Notes under the pieces: model-generated | The model's input: only the letters and a program-made list of their open reading frames with translations | Told to the model about the DNA's origin: nothing | Database searches by the model: none | Part shown: positions 1-4,632 of the stretch, one piece after another | How the letters are laid out: each line of letters begins with the position of its first letter | How positions within the stretch are numbered: the stretch's first letter is position 1 | Program-made: the position numbers and the translations under genes | NCBI GenBank assembly: GCA_045631445.1 | Contig: JAZQUS010000135.1 | Span: forward strand, 1-6,744 | DNA: 6,744 nucleotides | Source: RGIG4608 sp045631445 | GTDB lineage: Bacteria > Bacillota > Clostridia > Oscillospirales > CAG-272 | Reading direction: 5' to 3'

Positions 1-1
1 C

Positions 2-778
2 CTCATTGCCAAGAAGGCAGAGCCCGGTCAGTTCATCATTCTTAGAGTTGATGAAGCAGGCGAAAGAATTCCTCTCACAATCGCTGATTACGATCGTGAA
101 GCAGGTACAATCACAATTATCTTCCAGATTGTTGGTGCTACAACAGAAAAGCTCAACCAGCTTAACGAAGGTGAGTACATTCACGACTTCGTAGGACCTC
201 TTGGAGTTCCCTCTCACACAGAAGGACTTAAGAAGGTTGCAGTAGTTGGTGGTGGTGTTGGTTGCGCTATCGCTTATCCCATTGCTAAGAAGCTTCACGC
301 ACTTGGCGCAGAGGTTCACTCCATCGTTGGTTTCAGAAACAAGGATCTTGTAATCCTTGAAGACGAATTCGCAGCAGTTTCTGACGTTATGAAGATGATG
401 ACAGACGACGGCTCACACGGTGAAAAGGGTCTCGTTACAAACGCACTTGCAGCCCTCATTGAAGAAGGCAACGTTTATGATGAAGTTATCACAATCGGTC
501 CCCTTATCATGATGAAGTTCGTTTGCAAGCTTACAAAGGAACACAACATTCCTACAGTAGTTTCCATGAACCCCATTATGATCGACGGTACAGGAATGTG
601 CGGCGGTTGCCGTCTTACTGTTGGCGGTGAAACAAAGTTCGCTTGCGTTGACGGTCCTGACTTCGACGGTCACCTTGTTGACTTCGACGAAGCTATCGAA
701 CGTTCCTCTATGTATAGAGATTTCGAAAGACACAAACACGAAGAGGCTTGCAATCTCTTCAAGAAGGAGGTAAAATAA
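2..778 (+). CDS. nfnA: NfnA-type FAD/NAD-binding, [2Fe-2S] subunit of electron-bifurcating ferredoxin:NADP+ oxidoreductase (5' truncated)
   Basis: The reading frame is open from the window edge, so the start and probably some 20 N-terminal residues are missing; 258 residues remain. It belongs to the PyrK/SudB/NfnA family of FAD- and NAD-binding ferredoxin reductase-like proteins. Visible in order (numbering from the window edge): a flavin-binding ERIPLTIAD stretch at 21-29, the family's GPLG at 65-68, a GGGVG nucleotide-binding loop at 83-87, and a C-terminal cluster motif D195-x4-C200-x2-C203-x11-C215. PyrK has Cys at the first of these four positions; NfnA proteins are known to use Asp there, which favours NfnA over PyrK. 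NfnA holds one FAD and a [2Fe-2S] cluster and handles NAD(H), while its partner NfnB handles NADP(H) and ferredoxin. nfnB follows after 1 nt, so the two are surely co-transcribed. A sulfide dehydrogenase or glutamate synthase-associated role is the main alternative. Confidence 0.9.
   Translation, partial: LIAKKAEPGQFIILRVDEAGERIPLTIADYDREAGTITIIFQIVGATTEKLNQLNEGEYIHDFVGPLGVPSHTEGLKKVAVVGGGVGCAIAYPIAKKLHALGAEVHSIVGFRNKDLVILEDEFAAVSDVMKMMTDDGSHGEKGLVTNALAALIEEGNVYDEVITIGPLIMMKFVCKLTKEHNIPTVVSMNPIMIDGTGMCGGCRLTVGGETKFACVDGPDFDGHLVDFDEAIERSSMYRDFERHKHEEACNLFKKEVK
764..770 (+). promoter_or_regulatory. Ribosome binding site of nfnB
   Basis: AAGGAGG, a near-perfect Shine-Dalgarno sequence, lies inside the last codons of nfnA, 9 nt before the ATG at 780. 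It fixes the nfnB start and suggests efficient coupled translation of the pair. Confidence 0.85.
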
Positions 779-779
779 T

Positions 780-2165
780 ATGCCTAATATGAGTCTTAAA
801 AAGAATGAAATGCCCGTTCAGGACCCAATGGTCCGCAACGGTAACTTCCTTGAAGTAGCACTTGGTTATACAGAAGAACAGGCAGTGGATGAGGCAGAAA
901 GATGTCTTAACTGTAAGCACAAGCCCTGCGTTGGCGGTTGCCCTGTTTCTATTGATATTCCCGCTTTCATCTCCAAGATTAAAGAAAGAGATTTTGAAGG
1001 CGCTTACCAGATTATTTCTAAGAGCTCTGCTCTTCCCGCAGTTTGCGGACGTGTTTGCCCTCAGGAATCACAGTGCGAAAGCAAGTGTGTAAGAGGCATT
1101 AAGGGTGAGCCCGTTGCTATCGGCCGTCTTGAAAGATTCGTTGCTGACTGGCACAATGCTCACGCAACAGAAAAGCCCCAGGCTCCCGTTTCTAACGGTC
1201 ACAAGTGCGCTATCATCGGTGCAGGCCCCTCCGGTCTTACATGCGCTGGTGACCTTGCAAGACTTGGTTACGAAGTAACAATTTTCGAGGCACTCCACCT
1301 TGCAGGCGGCGTTCTCGTTTACGGTATTCCTGAATTCCGTCTTCCTAAGAAGATCGTTCAGGACGAAATCGAAAACCTCAAGGCACTTGGTGTTAAGGTT
1401 GAAACAAACGTTGTTGTTGGTAGAACAATTGAAGTTGACGAGCTCTTCGGTATGGGCTTTGAAGCAATCTTCATCGGTTCCGGTGCAGGTCTTCCCAACT
1501 TCATGAATATCCCCGGTGAAAACCTTAAGGGTGTTTACTCTGCTAACGAATTCCTTACTCGTGTAAACCTTATGAAGGCATACAGACCTGATTCTGATAC
1601 ACCTATTAAGAATTCCAAGAACGTTGCAATCGTTGGTGGTGGTAACGTTGCTATGGACGCAGCTCGTTCCGCAAAGCGTCTTGGCGCAGAAAACGTTTAC
1701 ATCGTTTACCGTCGTGGTATGAGCGAACTTCCTGCTCGTAAGGAAGAAGTTGAACATGCAGAAGAAGAAGGCATCATCTTCAAGACACTCACATCTCCCG
1801 TTGAAATTCTTGGCGACGATCACAAGTTCGTTACAGGTATGAAGTGCGTAGAGATGGAACTTGGTGAGCCCGATGCTTCCGGTAGACGTCGTCCCATCGT
1901 TAAGCCCGATTCTGAATTCGTTCTTGACGTTGACTGCGTAATCATGTCCATCGGTACAAGCCCCAACCCCCTTATCAGAAACACAACTAAGGGTCTTGAA
2001 ACAAACAAGCACGGTTGCTTTATCGCAGACGAAAACGGTCTTACATCTCGTGAGGGCGTTTACGCAGGCGGTGACGCAGTAACAGGTGCTGCAACAGTAA
2101 TTCTTGCTATGGGCGCTGGTAAAACAGCTGCTAAGGCTATGGATGAATACATTAAGAGCAAATAA
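780..2165 (+). CDS. nfnB: NfnB-type FAD-, NADP(H)- and ferredoxin-binding subunit of electron-bifurcating transhydrogenase (GltD/GltA-like)
   Basis: 461 residues, full length for NfnB and for the glutamate synthase small-subunit family. The N-terminal domain carries two cysteine groups for [4Fe-4S] clusters: C42, C45, C50, C54 and C89, C93, C99, C103. A first Rossmann loop GAGPSG (147-152) binds FAD, followed by GGVLVYGIPEFRLPK (176-190), a signature of this family. A second loop GGGNVA (286-291) with VYRRG (309-313) fits NADPH binding, the arginines facing the 2'-phosphate. The C-terminal GGD (430-432) closes the FAD site. With NfnA it would catalyse NADH + 2 reduced ferredoxin + 2 NADP+ + H+ to NAD+ + 2 oxidised ferredoxin + 2 NADPH, reversibly, in the cytoplasm. 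Databases often name such proteins glutamate synthase small subunit, but no glutamate synthase large subunit is visible and the preceding nfnA argues for the bifurcating enzyme. Codon choice is strongly biased (GTT, CTT, AAC, TTC), suggesting high expression. Confidence 0.9.
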   Translation: MPNMSLKKNEMPVQDPMVRNGNFLEVALGYTEEQAVDEAERCLNCKHKPCVGGCPVSIDIPAFISKIKERDFEGAYQIISKSSALPAVCGRVCPQESQCESKCVRGIKGEPVAIGRLERFVADWHNAHATEKPQAPVSNGHKCAIIGAGPSGLTCAGDLARLGYEVTIFEALHLAGGVLVYGIPEFRLPKKIVQDEIENLKALGVKVETNVVVGRTIEVDELFGMGFEAIFIGSGAGLPNFMNIPGENLKGVYSANEFLTRVNLMKAYRPDSDTPIKNSKNVAIVGGGNVAMDAARSAKRLGAENVYIVYRRGMSELPARKEEVEHAEEEGIIFKTLTSPVEILGDDHKFVTGMKCVEMELGEPDASGRRRPIVKPDSEFVLDVDCVIMSIGTSPNPLIRNTTKGLETNKHGCFIADENGLTSREGVYAGGDAVTGAATVILAMGAGKTAAKAMDEYIKSK

Positions 2166-2181
2166 TTTAATGTAAATACAT

Positions 2182-2215
2182 AAAACCGATACGGAAATAA
2201 TCCGTATCGGTTTTT
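2182..2215 (+). terminator. Intrinsic terminator of the nfnAB operon
   Basis: A perfect 10-bp stem (2186-2195 with 2201-2210, loop AATAA) is flanked by AAAA on the left and TTTTT on the right, so the pairing can extend to 14 bp. It sits 16 nt after the nfnB stop. This is a textbook Rho-independent terminator; because of the A-tract it could also work in the reverse direction. Confidence 0.9.
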
Positions 2216-2243
2216 CTATCTCAATGTATTTTGGATGAATTTT

Positions 2244-2297
2244 CAACCAAACAACATTAAACAACTATCGGTTGAGGGATAATTCTCCATTTGGTTG
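2244..2297. repeat. Widely spaced 8-bp inverted repeat in the leader upstream of the XRE gene
   Basis: CAACCAAA (2244-2251) and TTTGGTTG (2290-2297) are perfect complements around a 38-nt loop, which itself holds a CAAC/GTTG pair (2262-2265 with 2271-2274). It lies between the nfnAB terminator and the putative XRE promoter. It could be a binding site or a remnant repeat, and chance cannot be excluded. I see no gene or known RNA motif in 2216-2329. Confidence 0.3.
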
Positions 2298-2329
2298 ATA
2301 AAATTATACCTTTTTCAACTGTTGTTATC

Positions 2330-2386
2330 TTCATTTTACGGTATTACAATGTTATAATAACAATGTCGGTTACATAATTTAACCGA
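2330..2386 (+). promoter_or_regulatory. Putative promoter with two dyad operators upstream of the XRE regulator
   Basis: A perfect -10 box TATAAT lies at 2353-2358. The best -35 at 17-bp spacing is weak (TTCATT, 2330-2335). Two 21-bp imperfect palindromes are present, each with 9 of 10 base pairs matching. The first, 2346-2366, is centred on 2356 and covers the -10 box. The second, 2366-2386, is centred on 2376 and has outer arms TCGGTTA and TAACCGA. The centres are 20 bp apart, about two helical turns. This geometry suits a dimeric repressor that blocks its own promoter, and the XRE protein encoded 38 nt downstream is the obvious candidate. The assignment is inferred; the symmetry is directly seen. 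Confidence 0.55.
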
Positions 2387-2409
2387 TAAATAAAAACAAT
2401 AAAAATGAA

Positions 2410-2415
2410 AAGGAG
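2410..2415 (+). promoter_or_regulatory. Ribosome binding site deciding the XRE start
   Basis: AAGGAG ends 8 nt before the ATG at 2424. An in-frame TTG at 2418 would leave only 2 nt and is therefore unlikely, so the ATG is chosen. Confidence 0.8.
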
Positions 2416-2423
2416 TTTTGAAT

Positions 2424-2924
2424 ATGAACACAACCTTAGGAAAAAGAATTGCTGCTCTTCGTCATGAAAATCAATTAACACAAGACGAACTTGCCGAAAA
2501 GCTCGGCATAAGCTCTCAAGCCATAAGCAAATGGGAGAATGATCAAAGTTGCCCCGATATTTCTTCACTTCCACTTCTTTCAAAAATACTCGGTATAAGC
2601 ACCGACGAGCTGCTCACAGGCAAAAAAGAGGAAGATAATAGAGTTAGAATGTTGCCAGAAAACGAAAGAAAAAATATTGATGATATGTTATTGCGAATAG
2701 TAATAAACGATAAGAATGGTGATGTGGTGCGTGTAAATCTTCCGCTTTCTGTAATAAAGGTGGTAATCGATAGCGGACTTAATATGTCGCGCCTTTCAGG
2801 AAATGAGGCACTGAAAAATATCGACTTGAATATGATTTTCAATATGGTACAACAGGGTGCGGTGGGCAATATTGTAGATATTGAAGATAAAAATGGCGAT
2901 ACGATTCAACTATTTGTAGAATAA
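2424..2924 (+). CDS. XRE-family HTH transcriptional regulator with C-terminal SHOCT-like/DUF2089-type domain
   Basis: 166 residues. The N-terminus (about 4-60) is a classic Cro/C1-type helix-turn-helix: LGKRIAALR, then QLTQDELAEKLGISSQAISKWE, with the recognition helix around 30-40, closing with LGISTDELLTG. A charged linker (66-84) joins it to a small C-terminal region (85-166) that starts and ends with short beta-strand-like stretches (LLRIVINDKNGDVVRVNLP and IVDIEDKNGDTIQLFVE) around a helical middle. This layout resembles the small domain found at the end of DUF2089-like and SHOCT-like clostridial proteins; the resemblance is from memory of the pattern. No enzyme motif or membrane segment is seen. 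It is probably an autoregulated repressor, given the dyads over its promoter. A 77-residue gene follows 3 nt downstream and is likely its partner. Codon use is more AT-rich than in nfnAB. Confidence 0.85.
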   Translation: MNTTLGKRIAALRHENQLTQDELAEKLGISSQAISKWENDQSCPDISSLPLLSKILGISTDELLTGKKEEDNRVRMLPENERKNIDDMLLRIVINDKNGDVVRVNLPLSVIKVVIDSGLNMSRLSGNEALKNIDLNMIFNMVQQGAVGNIVDIEDKNGDTIQLFVE

Positions 2925-2927
2925 TGT

Positions 2928-3161
2928 ATGATAATAAAGAAAAATAATCACACTGTTTATCTTTTCCCCACGCGATTGATTCTTAACAATTTCACAGCAG
3001 GGATTATTCGCAGAAAACTAAAAAAAGACGGAATAAGCGTAACAAAGAAACAAATTCTTCCTATTATAAAGGAAATCAAACGGTACAAAAAGCGCAATTC
3101 TAATTGGATTTTTGCACAAATAAATGAAAAAAACGGTAACACTATAACTTGGAAAATATAA
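2928..3161 (+). CDS. Small basic hypothetical protein, probable partner of the XRE regulator
   Basis: 77 residues, strongly basic (many Lys and Arg), with no signal peptide or clear membrane segment. I do not recognise a named family. Its start lies 3 nt after the XRE stop and has no ribosome site of its own, which points to translational coupling. The protein opens with a short strand followed by FPTRLILNNF, has a helical middle (about 20-58) and ends with FAQINEKNGNTITWKI. This parallels the XRE protein's end, VDIEDKNGDTIQLFVE, where a KNG-x-TI turn joins two strands, and its NLPLSVIK stretch. I infer that it is a free-standing relative of the regulator's C-terminal domain that might bind it or compete in its dimerisation. 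The gene is intact, and the operon position makes it more credible than an accidental frame. Confidence 0.65.
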   Translation: MIIKKNNHTVYLFPTRLILNNFTAGIIRRKLKKDGISVTKKQILPIIKEIKRYKKRNSNWIFAQINEKNGNTITWKI

Positions 3162-3188
3162 AATTAATTAAGTTATAATACAAATGTA

Positions 3189-3213
3189 CCCCCAACGGAA
3201 ATTCCGTTGGGGG
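3189..3213. terminator. Hairpin between convergent transcription units
   Basis: A 10-bp perfect stem (3189-3198 with 3204-3213, loop AAATT), GC-rich at its base, lies 27 nt after the small forward gene and 4 nt after the reverse-strand RAYT stop. Neither side has a proper T-tract (GTTATTA forward, TACATTTG reverse), so it may act as a weak bidirectional terminator or only as a stabilising 3' end. A REP-like role is possible but it lacks the GTAG foot seen in the RAYT-internal repeats. Confidence 0.6.
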
Positions 3214-3217
3214 GTTA

Positions 3218-3724
3218 TTATTCGCAATAAAATTCATCAAATTGCCATTTTAGTGGGTTTTCGTAGATATATTTTTGGATTTTTTCATAATCACGATAAT
3301 CCCTAATTATATGTTCATAAGAACGCGATTGCCATATATTATATCCGTACTCTTTATTGCAAAATCTTTTAAAAGTCGAAATAAATTTTGAATATTCACT
3401 GTTCGCTTTAGTCGTAGGGACAGGCGTCCTCGACTGTCCGTCCATACGAATATATACAACCATATGAATATGATTTGGCATAATAACGTAATCCTCGATT
3501 GATATATGATTATAGAAATCATTTAACTGCTTAATATATTTTTCTGCTATCCGTCCGTATTCGGTCAATTCAATGCGCGGACAGTCGAGGACGCCTGTCC
3601 CTACGACATTGGATAGCAAACATTTTCTATGCTGTACGCATATTGTTATAAAATATACTGCAGTGTCATTATAATCATATTCTTTCAAACGAGGGCTTTT
3701 TCTTTTAGGTAATTTTTCGTTCAT
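3218..3724 (-). CDS. REP-associated tyrosine transposase (RAYT), Y1 HUH family
   Basis: 168 residues from the ATG at 3724, preceded by GGAG (3732-3735) with a 7-nt spacer. An in-frame start 12 codons upstream would overlap the Nudix gene and lacks such a site. The protein belongs to the IS200/IS605-like Y1 superfamily, RAYT branch: N-terminal RKSPRLKEYDYN and YFITICVQHRK, the HUH motif PNHIHMVV (H85, H87) that binds the metal, and the C-terminal YEHIIRDYRDYEKIQKYIYENPLKW, which contains the nucleophilic tyrosine (Y146 my best guess, with Y136 and Y143 possible). RAYTs are single-copy, domesticated-looking transposases that nick single-stranded REP hairpins and are linked to REP spread. Odd feature: residues V40-P49 and about G96-T104 are encoded by the two arms of a perfect 30-bp inverted repeat that looks like a pair of REP elements. 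The gene follows the Nudix gene by 1 nt. Confidence 0.88.
   Translation of the reverse strand: MNEKLPKRKSPRLKEYDYNDTAVYFITICVQHRKCLLSNVVGTGVLDCPRIELTEYGRIAEKYIKQLNDFYNHISIEDYVIMPNHIHMVVYIRMDGQSRTPVPTTKANSEYSKFISTFKRFCNKEYGYNIWQSRSYEHIIRDYRDYEKIQKYIYENPLKWQFDEFYCE
3411..3440 (+). repeat. REP-like element, arm 1 of a perfect 30-bp inverted repeat inside the RAYT gene
   Basis: Read on the plus strand, GTAG (3414-3417) is directly followed by an imperfect hairpin with a 6-bp stem, GGACAG (3418-3423) with CTGTCC (3434-3439). That is the layout of REP sequences, a conserved GTAG/GTGG foot and a palindrome. The 30 bases are the exact reverse complement of 3578-3607. About 67% G+C in an AT-rich gene marks it as foreign to its surroundings. 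It stays in frame and encodes part of GQSRTPVPT in the RAYT. Confidence 0.75.
3578..3607 (-). repeat. REP-like element, arm 2 of a perfect 30-bp inverted repeat inside the RAYT gene
   Basis: This is the exact reverse complement of 3411-3440. Read on the minus strand, which is also the RAYT coding strand, it has GTAG (3604-3601) followed by the same hairpin (3600-3595 pairing with 3584-3579). Its 30 bases are exactly ten in-frame codons, VVGTGVLDCP, with no stop. The 137 nt between the two arms include the HUH codons. Confidence 0.75.
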
Positions 3725-3725
3725 A

Positions 3726-4142
3726 TTACAGCTCCAACAATCTCTCTTTATCAAAATCAATATGCATCATAATATGACCGATATTGCCTTCACCTGCGTA
3801 GAGGGTAGGATCAAAGAAATTATGCTCGAAATCCGACCAATAGAGGATATTTTCGTCGCCTTTGATTTCAACGTGTTTATTCAATCTGCCAACGTAAACC
3901 TCAACGTATTCCTGCGCCATATGGTATGTAAAATCCATCAAATGCGTGAGTTTTATATCATCTTTTGTTATCGAGGTTTCTTCAAAAAGCTCGCGATACG
4001 CGGCACTCATTCCGTCCTCATCTGCCTCAATTTTTCCACCAACAAAATTCGACAAATCTTTGTATGGGTCTTTCACCCTCTTGCACATAAGCATTTTGTC
4101 AGCTTCTTTATTAAATACTACGATAACGTTATAACCCTTCAT
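3726..4142 (-). CDS. Nudix hydrolase (MutT-like, substrate unknown)
   Basis: 138 residues, usual for a single-domain Nudix protein. The Nudix box runs from 36 to 58: G36-x5-E42-x7-R50-E51-L52-F53-E54-E55-x-S57-I58. It matches G-x5-E-x7-REUxEExGU except that the late Gly is Ser (S57), a tolerated position, so the metal-binding glutamates E51, E54 and E55 are intact and activity is expected. The family hydrolyses nucleoside diphosphates linked to another group, for example oxidised dNTPs or sugar nucleotides. The N-terminal VIVVFNKEADKMLMCKR is like that of MutT/8-oxo-dGTP hydrolases, but the substrate cannot be read from the sequence. The start is set by AAAGGAG (4150-4156) 7 nt upstream. A strong promoter lies at 4170-4198. 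The RAYT gene follows after 1 nt and probably shares the transcript. Confidence 0.88.
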   Translation of the reverse strand: MKGYNVIVVFNKEADKMLMCKRVKDPYKDLSNFVGGKIEADEDGMSAAYRELFEETSITKDDIKLTHLMDFTYHMAQEYVEVYVGRLNKHVEIKGDENILYWSDFEHNFFDPTLYAGEGNIGHIMMHIDFDKERLLEL

Positions 4143-4169
4143 TTTCGCGCTCCTTTGGTTGTTTTGTTT

Positions 4170-4198
4170 ATTATAGCATAAATACGAATAATATTCAA
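4170..4198 (-). promoter_or_regulatory. Sigma-A-type promoter of the Nudix-RAYT unit
   Basis: On the reverse strand, TTGAAT (4198-4193) is followed 17 bp later by a perfect TATAAT (4175-4170). The bases before the -10 read TGC, giving an extended -10 (TGnTATAAT). Transcription would start some 20 nt before the Nudix ribosome site. Confidence 0.75.
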
Positions 4199-4212
4199 CA
4201 CTCCAAACAAAT

Positions 4213-4597
4213 AAATTGGGATTTAGCGGGGAGAAGTTACAAAGTAAAAAAGGGGTCGCTTTTGAAAAAGCTCCGCAAAACTTTTAAATGTTGGGGATTA
4301 TTTGAAGCCGCGCAAATTGTTCCAACGAGTTGGAACTAATGATTTTTCTCGTCACCTCGAAAAATCCAATTTGCTAATGCCAAACGTAGCCATTTTGCTA
4401 TCAAATGGCTATATGCAGAGTAGCAAAGCGTGGTTTTTATCGCACTTGTGCGGTGAAAACATTTGCGCCAAGCGCGTCAGAAGTGAAGGCGCACGATTTG
4501 CGCGGTCTAATTTAACACCCACGATTAAAAAGTTTTGCGGAGCTTTTTCAAAAGCGACCTTTTTTATCTTTGTAACTTCCCCGATAAATCAAAATTT
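4213..4597. mobile_element. MITE-like element with about 70-bp imperfect terminal inverted repeats
   Basis: The 490-bp gap between the Nudix and pepF genes is dominated by this 385-bp element. The left arm (4213-4285) and right arm (4528-4597) are reverse complements apart from a few 1-2 bp indels and substitutions. A core of 32 bp is perfect (4254-4285 with 4528-4559). The outermost bases are AAATTGGGATTTA on the left and, in reverse complement, AAATTTTGATTTA on the right. The 242-bp interior has more hairpins: 4319-4325 with 4330-4336 (GTTCCAA/TTGGAAC), 4388-4395 with 4403-4410 (AGCCATTT/AAATGGCT), and CCGCGCAAAT (4309-4318) with ATTTGCGCGG (4496-4505), so the whole element can fold as one long branched hairpin. 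No transposase is present and no clear target-site duplication is visible. A 103-codon open frame (4302-4613) runs through it but depends on the repeat sequence and is not counted as a gene. Confidence 0.75.
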
Positions 4598-4600
4598 GAA

Positions 4601-4625
4601 AAGGGGAACTTAAACAGCTCCCCTT
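4601..4625 (-). terminator. Intrinsic terminator of pepF
   Basis: Reading the reverse strand, the hairpin follows the pepF stop by 7 nt: AAGGGGA pairs with TCCCCTT (4601-4607 with 4619-4625), one mismatch, then two more pairs, loop 4611-4615. It is followed by TTCAAATTTT. The right edge of the MITE-like element (4597) touches its tail, so the element has inserted at, or supplies part of, the terminator. Confidence 0.75.
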
Positions 4626-4632
4626 AAAAGTT

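Noticed and set aside
1068..2264. 398-codon open frame on the reverse strand, antisense to nfnB
   Set aside because: It mirrors the biased codon use of nfnB, is unusually rich in Cys, Val and Asn, shows no domain, and crosses the nfnAB terminator. nfnB on the other strand has full family motifs.
3411..3607. Insertion sequence or intron interrupting the RAYT gene
   Set aside because: The frame continues without a stop or shift and the HUH motif is encoded between the repeats, so the stretch is part of the coding region.
3725..3760. Upstream start for the RAYT, adding 12 residues
   Set aside because: It would overlap the Nudix gene and lacks a ribosome site, whereas the ATG at 3724 has GGAG 7 nt upstream and begins at the conserved part of the protein.
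3762..4181. 139-codon open frame on the plus strand opposite the Nudix gene
   Set aside because: The reverse strand carries a complete Nudix box, ribosome site and promoter; this frame is its shadow.
4302..4613. 103-codon open frame on the plus strand
   Set aside because: It lies in the MITE-like element, reads through its inverted repeat and the pepF terminator, and has no ribosome site. Its sequence is explained by the repeat.
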